From Alphaproteobacteria bacterium (GTDB lineage Bacteria > Pseudomonadota > Alphaproteobacteria > UBA9219), in assembly GCA_028693775.1 (NCBI GenBank), contig JAQUUS010000020.1, forward strand, positions 1 through 12,253: a stretch of DNA of 12,253 nucleotides, in the 5' to 3' direction. A program made the translations under genes and the position numbers. Shown here in pieces: positions 7,337-12,253 of this stretch. Below the pieces are notes generated by a model. It saw nothing but the letters and a program-made list of their open reading frames with translations. It did not search any database and was not told where the DNA came from. How positions within the stretch are numbered: the stretch's first letter is position 1; each line of letters begins with the position of its first letter.

Positions 7337-8845
7337 ATGAAGGTACAAGAGTCAAGCGCGATTTCTTTGGATGATCATAACAAAGACGCTGAAACGGCTC
7401 TTGACGATCTGCGTCTCGCGTTACGCAAGAACCTCGGAGAAACAGCCTACCGCCGCTGGCTCGAACCGATGAGCGGCGAGATCGTTCGCGAAGCATCCGG
7501 ACTAACCTGTGCCGCGCTCATTCTGCCGACAAGGTTCATGCGCGATTGGGTCGAAGCGCACTATGGAGAAACAATCCTTTCCTTGTGGCGCTCACTTTAT
7601 CCGCAAGGCACCGTCACATTTTCGGTTCTGTCTCCGCTCTCGAAAGCCGCGCAAGCCAAAAGCGCCATCGATGCGGCCGCAGTATCGGCGCCCCTTCCGC
7701 CGCTCCCGGCTCCCTCGGCTCCGCCCGCCATGGGCTCAATCAATTTCAGCGGAGATTTATCGGCAGATCTCGATCCCCGCTTTACGTTCGACAACTTTGT
7801 CGTCGGAAAGCCGAACGAGCTGGCTTATGCCGCCGCGCGTCGCGTCGCCGACACCGAGAACCCCGCGTTCAATCCGCTTTTCCTCTACGGCGGCGTAGGC
7901 TTGGGCAAGACTCATCTTATGCATGCAATTGCGTGGCACATTCGGAATAATTTCCCGCACCGCCGCGTCATCTATATGTCCGCCGAAAAGTTCATGTATC
8001 AATTCGTCCGGGCGCTGCGCTTCAAGGATACCGTTTCGTTCAAGGAACAATTCCGGTCTGTTGACGTTTTGATGATCGACGATGTGCAATTCATCAGCGG
8101 CAAAGACACCACGCAGGAAGAATTTTTCCATACCTTCAATGCGCTGGTCGATCGCAACCGCCAAGTCATTATTTCTGCAGACAAATCCCCTCAGGATCTT
8201 GACCGGATGGAAGAACGCCTTCGTTCGCGTCTGGGCTGGGGCCTCGTTGCCGACCTGCACCCCGTCAATTATGAGCTCCGGCTGGGCATTTTGCACGCAA
8301 AGGCCGAGAAGCTGGGCTGCCCGATTCCGGATAAGGTCTTGGAATTCCTCGCGCACAAGATCGCATCCAACGTCCGCGAACTCGAGGGTGCGCTCAACAG
8401 AATTGTCGCGCACGCGCAATTGGTCGGCCGCACGATTTCTCTGGAAATGACTCAGGAAGTCCTGTCCGACCTGCTTCGCGCCTCGGAACGCCGCGTGACA
8501 ATCGACGAAATTCAAAAGAAAGTCGCCGAACACTACAACGTCCGCGTTGCAGATATGCATTCTGCGCGCAGATCGCGCGCTGTGGCCCGGCCCCGGCAGG
8601 TCGCCATGTATTTGGCCAAGCAGCTTACGCCGCGCAGCCTTCCCGAAATCGGGCGCAAGTTCGGCGGACGCGATCACACAACGGTTATTCACGCCGTGCG
8701 CAAAATTGAAGAGCTGTCCGCCTACGACGCATCGTTCAAGGAAGACGTTGAGCTTCTGCTGAGGCTTTTGCGTACCGCTCATTTCGACGAATACAAAGAC
8801 GCCAAGGGAACGCAAGGCGCAGCTGCCATCGACACCAAGCAATAA
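7337..8845 (+). CDS. dnaA: Chromosomal replication initiator protein DnaA
   Basis: DnaA is the AAA+ initiator that binds DnaA boxes and opens the origin. Counting from ATG 7337 the product is 502 residues. Domain I (LRLALRKNLGETAYRRWLEP, about 25-44) is followed by an Ala/Pro-rich linker (about 115-133). Domain III starts at FTFDNFVVGKPNELAY. It has Walker A GGVGLGKTH (185-193), Walker B VLMIDDVQF (244-252), the initiator-specific region, an arginine-containing RLRSRLGWGL stretch and NVRELEGALNR (345-355). Domain IV carries the DNA-binding signature RPRQVAMYLAKQL and GGRDHTTVIHA (about 444-454). An upstream in-frame start at 7292 would add 15 residues that overlap the leader hairpin, so MKVQESS is preferred, with GGGG 5 nt before the ATG. 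A short tail rich in Ala/Gly/Gln follows domain IV. Complete and intact. Confidence 0.98.
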   Translation: MKVQESSAISLDDHNKDAETALDDLRLALRKNLGETAYRRWLEPMSGEIVREASGLTCAALILPTRFMRDWVEAHYGETILSLWRSLYPQGTVTFSVLSPLSKAAQAKSAIDAAAVSAPLPPLPAPSAPPAMGSINFSGDLSADLDPRFTFDNFVVGKPNELAYAAARRVADTENPAFNPLFLYGGVGLGKTHLMHAIAWHIRNNFPHRRVIYMSAEKFMYQFVRALRFKDTVSFKEQFRSVDVLMIDDVQFISGKDTTQEEFFHTFNALVDRNRQVIISADKSPQDLDRMEERLRSRLGWGLVADLHPVNYELRLGILHAKAEKLGCPIPDKVLEFLAHKIASNVRELEGALNRIVAHAQLVGRTISLEMTQEVLSDLLRASERRVTIDEIQKKVAEHYNVRVADMHSARRSRAVARPRQVAMYLAKQLTPRSLPEIGRKFGGRDHTTVIHAVRKIEELSAYDASFKEDVELLLRLLRTAHFDEYKDAKGTQGAAAIDTKQ

Positions 8846-8983
8846 CGCCACGGATAAACAAAAAGAAAAAACCCCGGTATCGGCAACAGTCAGAAATCGG
8901 ATGGGTAAGCTGCGCCGGGAGAAACCTGAGCGCATCCAAATAATTTGTGTAAATGCGGCCGAAAGCATGCATTAACCCTGCCC

Positions 8984-9022
8984 AAAAAGCGCGCCGCAAA
9001 AAACATGAATCACACGGCGCGC
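8984..9022 (-). terminator. Candidate intrinsic terminator, minus strand
   Basis: On the minus strand GCGCGCCG (9022-9015) pairs perfectly with CGGCGCGC (8996-8989) over an 18-nt loop, followed at once by five T (8988-8984). It would stop leftward transcription coming from the intergenic region before it enters dnaA antisense, or end a minus-strand small RNA. The loop is long. Confidence 0.5.
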
Positions 9023-9108
9023 CACACCCCCGGCGATAAGAAAAAAGCGTTATCGGCACATAATAGCAAAAACCAGAAACGGCGCCCTGAAGGCGGGAGG
9101 CTTCGGAA

Positions 9109-9133
9109 ACCATGTGTTTTTCATGGTCTTTTT
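9109..9133 (+). terminator. Weak candidate terminator downstream of dnaA
   Basis: ACCATG (9109-9114) pairs with CATGGT (9122-9127) over a 7-nt T-rich loop, followed by CTTTTT. The stem is only 6 bp and 264 nt beyond the dnaA stop, so this is tentative. Confidence 0.35.
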
Positions 9134-9299
9134 CTGTCTCGCGCCTTGGCCGCGATGAAGGAACGCGCCTCGGGACGCAAGCCGGGAATCCCGGCCCAAA
9201 CAAAAGTTAGGGTAATGACAGTCAGGAGCGGCTGCTTGGTTAACGAGTGCCGCAAAAACTCACTATGTCAGGATTTGTTTTTTCTGACTCTAGAGGGAC

Positions 9300-9329
9300 T
9301 TGAATTCAATCTGAAACGATGGCTATAAG
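9300..9329 (+). promoter_or_regulatory. Candidate promoter for the dotH-dotG genes
   Basis: TTGAAT (9300-9305) and TATAAG (9324-9329) are spaced by 18 nt, giving a leader of about 70 nt to the dotH start. It lies in AT-rich DNA after a GC-rich stretch. Confidence 0.45.
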
Positions 9330-9371
9330 TAAACTTACTATTAACTTTCGTGTGGTCAAACAAGAAGATTC

Positions 9372-9377
9372 TATAAT
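9372..9377 (+). promoter_or_regulatory. Perfect -10 TATAAT upstream of dotH
   Basis: TATAAT at 9372-9377 is an exact -10 hexamer, but the DNA 16-18 nt upstream (GTGTGG and neighbours) is a poor -35. It could be a second start site giving a leader of about 23 nt, perhaps activator-dependent. Confidence 0.35.
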
Positions 9378-9395
9378 AATTTGAGTATCTGCTTT

Positions 9396-9409
9396 GGAGA
9401 TGTCCGTTG
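9396..9409 (+). promoter_or_regulatory. Ribosome-binding site that sets a TTG start for dotH
   Basis: GGAG at 9396-9399 lies 7 nt before TTG at 9407-9409. The in-frame TAA at 9377-9379 leaves no ATG or GTG upstream in this frame. The ATG at 9400-9402 is out of frame. The signal peptide begins soon after, supporting the TTG start. Confidence 0.65.
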
Positions 9410-10609
9410 TCATACCTGCCGCTTAACCTCCCGCCAAACCGGGGGAAAATTTTTCTGAGAACGGCCAGCGTATTGCTTGCTTTCTCGGGGCTATGCTTTT
9501 CCGCATATGCAGCGCCCAACGGCGTTGCAACGCCAAACACTATTCCATCAAACATTTCCGCCGTTACTTCCGATACGCAAGCAACGGCGCTTCCGGATTC
9601 GTCGTTACCCGATATTTCGCAACCGCAAATCATCGCGCCGGAAAAAATTCCGGGAAACGCAGTTACGGAACCGTTCGGAACTTCGGGAATCGACATTCCG
9701 TCTCCGCCGCCAGCATCGGCGTTTACCTCCGATGCAACAAGGCTCGCGCTTCAGGCCGAACAAGCCGCTCTGCAAGCGCAAGCCGACGCCGAAGCGGATA
9801 TCCAGCAGAAAGAGATCGAGCACAACTCGAAGTCCTACGACAGAGCGTCGACCGGGCTTCTGCCATTGTCGCCAGCCCAGATCCGCGATTTTATGCAGCG
9901 TCTTGAGCGCGTTCAGGAAGCATCCATTATGCCGTATGCGGGAACGCCCAAAGGCGTGACGCGCCTGACGCCGGTTTCTCTCGATCCGGGCGTTTCTCCG
10001 CCGCAGATCAATCTCAACCCCGGCTTTGTCACGACCGTTACCGTCGTCGACTCTTCGGGAGAGCCCTGGCCGATCCTCGATGTCGGCATCGGCGGAAACT
10101 TTGAGGTCACCCCGACCTCCGCCGGATCGCATGTCGTTCGCATCATGCCGCTGACTCGCGTCGGCGTGGGCAACCTGTCCATCATGCTGAAAGACCTTCC
10201 GACGCCCGTCATCTTCCGTCTGGCATCGGGCGGACCTTCCGTGGATTTGCGTTATGACGCCCGCATCGACAGATCCGGACCCAACGCGAAGCCGCAAATT
10301 GTCGATCGTTCGCATCCTCAGGCCGGCGATGCGACGCTTGCCCGGTTCCTCGATACCACGCCTCCGTCCGGCGCCAAGCGCATCAAAGTCGGCGGCCTCG
10401 ATTCGAGAACGAAAGCGTGGGAAGTCGGCGACAAAGTATATGTCCGCACCCCGTTGACCCTCCTGTCCCCGGCATGGAACGCGAGCATGGTCTCGCCGGA
10501 CGGAACCTCCGTTTACGAAATCGGATCCGCGCCTGTCTTATTAATGTCGGATAACGGTGCTATTGTACGCGCTCAAATTTTGCGGGAAGAAGCTCATGAC
10601 AACGAATGA
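9407..10609 (+). CDS. dotH: Type IVB secretion protein DotH/IcmK family
   Basis: DotH is an outer-membrane core component of the Dot/Icm type IVB secretion complex (TraN in IncI conjugation). The 400-residue product starts with a signal peptide (basic NRGKIFLR, hydrophobic SVLLAFSGL, likely cleavage after AYA at 35). A Pro/Ser/Ala-rich low-complexity region follows (about 36-108), then an Ala/Gln-rich helix (about 110-140). The conserved part begins at LSPAQIRDFMQRLERVQEA (154-172). It continues with the family pattern SLDPGVSPPQINLNPGFVTT (191-210, in sequence order), VDSSGEPWPI (214-223), an N-rich VGNLSIMLKDLPTPVIF stretch (254-270) and VDLRYDARI (279-287). TTG is the start, with a good Shine-Dalgarno. 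The stop lies 14 nt inside dotG. Family assignment rests on pattern recognition plus the adjacent dotG. First gene of the unit, with promoters just upstream. Confidence 0.85.
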   Translation: MSYLPLNLPPNRGKIFLRTASVLLAFSGLCFSAYAAPNGVATPNTIPSNISAVTSDTQATALPDSSLPDISQPQIIAPEKIPGNAVTEPFGTSGIDIPSPPPASAFTSDATRLALQAEQAALQAQADAEADIQQKEIEHNSKSYDRASTGLLPLSPAQIRDFMQRLERVQEASIMPYAGTPKGVTRLTPVSLDPGVSPPQINLNPGFVTTVTVVDSSGEPWPILDVGIGGNFEVTPTSAGSHVVRIMPLTRVGVGNLSIMLKDLPTPVIFRLASGGPSVDLRYDARIDRSGPNAKPQIVDRSHPQAGDATLARFLDTTPPSGAKRIKVGGLDSRTKAWEVGDKVYVRTPLTLLSPAWNASMVSPDGTSVYEIGSAPVLLMSDNGAIVRAQILREEAHDNE

Positions 10610-12050
10610 TGGAAACGATCCCGGCGAAAACTTCGAAAACGAGTTTGCCGATCCCGAACTCGGATCTCTAGACGAAAACCCCACCCAGCCCAGCGCCGTT
10701 GGAAATCTGGCCGAGGCTTGGCGGACAAAACCTCTGTTCAAGTTCACGGTCCTCGTTGTCGGCATTTTTGCCGTTGGCGCCGCCGCCATTAAATTTTTTG
10801 GCAGCGCAACCTCGGGTACCGAAGTCGCCCGCATGAGAAGGCCGCCGGCCCTCAACGAAACGCCGGGAGGCGAAGCGTCGTCTTATATGCGCGAGCAAAC
10901 CGAGATGGCGAGCAACGAACGCATTCAAAAAGCCCTGAACACGGGCGGCAGCGCGTTCCCAACGCCCATCGGGCAAGCATCCGATACGTCGGCACCCAAC
11001 GCCTTGGGCAAAGAACGCGATCCGCTGAAAGAGCTCCGCGCAGAAACGGACATGCTTAAAAAGCAGGTTCAGATGCAGCAGCGCTCGCCGCGCCGCGCCG
11101 AAGCCTTTGACAGCTCTCTCGCGGAAGCGATGCAAAAGCAGCTTGTTCAGCTCGAAGCGAGCTGGCAGCCGCAAGGTATGAAAAGCGTTTCCGGCGCGAA
11201 TCTCGAAGATCAGGGCCCCGGAGGCACTGGAGGCGGAAGCTCCGCTTCGTCCGGCCGGAGAGACCTGCGCGATGCAGATACAGGAACAAAGAGCACCCGC
11301 TCTGCGGCGGCAAAGCCGATCATCAGCCCGGGAACGGTCAACTATGCGCAGATGCTGACGGAAGCCAATTCGGACGTTCCGGGCCCCATCCTTGCACAAA
11401 TCGTATCGGGCCCCTTGGCGGGCGCGCGCGCTGTCGGATCCTTTCAGGTCGCAGACGGATATGAAAAATACCTTGTCCTGAAGTTCACTCTCGCAGACAA
11501 AAACGGCAAGGACTACTCCATCAACGCCATTGCACTCGATCCGGAAACGACTCTGGGCGGTATCGCGACGGAAGTCGACGAACGCTACTTCGCCCGCGTT
11601 GTTCTTCCTGCGGCTGCAAGCTTTGTTCAGGGCGTCGGCCAGGCCATGGGCGAGGGAGATTCCTCGATCACGACAAACGGCACGACCACCATCACGACGC
11701 AAGCAAGCGCCGGGTTCAAGCGCGGCATGTATAACGGCTTGGGCTCCGCCGCAAGCACGGTTAGCAACTTCTTCCAACAGCAAGCCAACCAGACGAAGCC
11801 TTTGGTTCGCGTCGCTGCGGGAACGCCTTTCGGTATGTTCTTTCTGTCTGCGGTCAAATCGCCAAACAATGCGGGCGTTTCCGCGTACGAAGGGGCCGAG
11901 TTGTCTCAGGGAGGCCTTAACGGCGTCAGCTACTATGGACTGGGCCCTCAACAGAGCCCTCTCTCGAGTCAGCGGACAAACCTTTACAATTCCGGGTACT
12001 CTTCGGGACAAAACAGTGATAACATGCCGTACGTTCATCAGCAGAATTGA
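10596..12050 (+). CDS. dotG: Type IVB secretion protein DotG/IcmE (TrbI/VirB10-like), compact form
   Basis: DotG spans the inner membrane and reaches the outer-membrane core of the type IVB channel. Its C terminus resembles VirB10/TrbI. The 484-residue product has an acidic cytoplasmic N terminus (DPGENFENEFADPELGSLDE), one membrane helix at about 47-68 (TVLVVGIFAVGAAA) and a periplasmic helical stretch near 140-190. A Gly/Ser linker (PGGTGGGSSASSG, about 208-220) leads to the conserved domain at about 244-422. That domain contains VNYAQMLTEANSDVPGPILA, then FQVADGYEKYLVLKF, LDPETTLGGIATEVDERYF and, near its end, VRVAAGTPFGMFFL. A Gln/Ser/Asn-rich tail follows. Legionella IcmE is about twice as long because of a large repeat region that is absent here. 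ATG 10596 has GGGAAGAAG before it and overlaps the dotH stop by 14 nt, so translation is probably coupled. Confidence 0.88.
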   Translation: MTTNDGNDPGENFENEFADPELGSLDENPTQPSAVGNLAEAWRTKPLFKFTVLVVGIFAVGAAAIKFFGSATSGTEVARMRRPPALNETPGGEASSYMREQTEMASNERIQKALNTGGSAFPTPIGQASDTSAPNALGKERDPLKELRAETDMLKKQVQMQQRSPRRAEAFDSSLAEAMQKQLVQLEASWQPQGMKSVSGANLEDQGPGGTGGGSSASSGRRDLRDADTGTKSTRSAAAKPIISPGTVNYAQMLTEANSDVPGPILAQIVSGPLAGARAVGSFQVADGYEKYLVLKFTLADKNGKDYSINAIALDPETTLGGIATEVDERYFARVVLPAAASFVQGVGQAMGEGDSSITTNGTTTITTQASAGFKRGMYNGLGSAASTVSNFFQQQANQTKPLVRVAAGTPFGMFFLSAVKSPNNAGVSAYEGAELSQGGLNGVSYYGLGPQQSPLSSQRTNLYNSGYSSGQNSDNMPYVHQQN

Positions 12051-12073
12051 TGATGGGCGTTTCGTCTGATTAA

Positions 12074-12091
12074 TCGGGTCGTTCTGCCCGA
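12074..12091 (+). other. Small hairpin between dotG and the next gene
   Basis: TCGGG (12074-12078) pairs with CCCGA (12087-12091) over 8 nt. No T run follows, so it is not a terminator. It may affect mRNA processing or stability between dotG and the downstream gene. Confidence 0.3.
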
Positions 12092-12113
12092 GTGAAAAAC
12101 GCAGGAGTTTATG

Positions 12114-12253
12114 ATGACCGATAACTTTGGCCAAGGGCCACAAGATCGCGAGGAAGATCCGTCCTTTGAAACAAGGGAATCCCAAGACGATACCCCAGCC
12201 GAACAGGAAGACCTTCCCACGGAGATGCCCTCGGAAGACGAGTTTTCGGACCC
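12114..12253 (+). CDS. Acidic protein start, positional candidate for DotF/IcmG (runs off the window)
   Basis: Two adjacent in-frame ATGs lie at 12111 and 12114. AGGAG at 12103-12107 is 6 nt before the second, which I prefer. The visible 46 residues begin MTDNFGQGPQDREEDPSF and are very rich in Asp and Glu, with no hydrophobic stretch yet. In Legionella the gene after dotG/icmE is dotF/icmG, an inner-membrane protein with a soluble acidic cytoplasmic N terminus, so position and composition agree. The visible part has no diagnostic motif, so the identity is an inference from gene order only. The gap to dotG is 63 nt and the direction is the same, so one transcription unit is likely. Confidence 0.6.
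   Translation, partial: MTDNFGQGPQDREEDPSFETRESQDDTPAEQEDLPTEMPSEDEFSD

Larger units (their letters stand above)
8846..9406. other. 561-nt intergenic region between dnaA and dotH, no convincing gene
   Basis: Open frames here (a 127-codon basic plus-strand frame from a TTG at 8945, and a 155-codon minus-strand frame overlapping the dnaA end) show no family motifs and no good ribosome-binding site. I see several hairpins instead: a minus-strand terminator (8984-9022), GAAG/CTTC around a CCTCCC-type loop (9089-9104), ACCATG/CATGGT with a T run (9109-9133), a perfect GCCGGG/CCCGGC hairpin (9181-9195) and GTCAG/CTGAC (9267-9288). The last 110 nt are AT-rich and hold promoter candidates for the secretion genes. 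No clear intrinsic terminator immediately follows dnaA. Confidence 0.6.

Noticed and set aside
8736..9203. 155-codon minus-strand frame overlapping the end of dnaA
   Set aside because: Overlaps a real gene by over 100 nt, is Cys/Arg-rich without pattern and contains the minus-strand terminator.
8945..9328. 127-codon basic plus-strand frame in the dnaA-dotH gap
   Set aside because: It begins at a TTG with no Shine-Dalgarno, shows no family motif and crosses several hairpins. Its composition looks like translated non-coding DNA.
10668..12185. 505-codon minus-strand frame opposite dotG
   Set aside because: Shadow frame, Arg-rich and patternless, while the plus-strand frame has a membrane helix and conserved domain.
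1..12253. CRISPR arrays, insertion sequences or integration sites
   Set aside because: No regularly spaced repeats, transposase, integrase or terminal inverted repeats were seen.

Overview
The window looks like a chromosomal segment of an alphaproteobacterium. The evidence is the rpsT-dnaA pair, the yfgM-bamB-der cluster, an NKCE G4 motif in the first GTPase domain of Der, and the overall protein character. Composition is moderately GC-rich and looks uniform across genes. I cannot name the genus from sequence alone.

Left half (1-6354), minus strand: a closely packed run read right to left, yfgM-like TPR membrane protein, bamB, der, prmA, pepP and the start of thrC, which runs off the window edge. 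Spacings are short (10, 5 and 51 nt) or overlapping (68 nt and 4 nt), so one operon is likely. YfgM and BamB act in envelope protein export and outer-membrane assembly. Der and PrmA act on the ribosome. PepP and ThrC are housekeeping metabolism.

Middle (6355-7336): a divergent promoter region, then rpsT (ribosomal protein S20) with a strong intrinsic terminator. A 428-nt gene-free stretch leads into dnaA. It carries A/T tracts, one near-consensus DnaA box and a leader hairpin with a T run. dnaA (7337-8845) encodes a complete initiator with all expected motifs.

Right part (8846-12253): a 561-nt gap with no convincing gene holds several hairpins, one being a credible minus-strand terminator. 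It is followed by plus-strand genes of a type IVB (Dot/Icm or IncI Tra-like) secretion system: dotH/icmK with a signal peptide, a compact dotG/icmE with a TrbI/VirB10-like C-terminal domain, and the first 46 codons of an acidic protein in the position of dotF/icmG. Core-complex genes of a T4BSS directly behind dnaA are the most notable element here. The dotH-dotG-(dotF) order matches the Legionella icmK-icmE-icmG order, but dotI/icmL is not upstream.

All left-hand genes point left and all right-hand genes point right, away from about 6.4-6.6 kb. This arrangement would fit a nearby replication origin but does not prove one.
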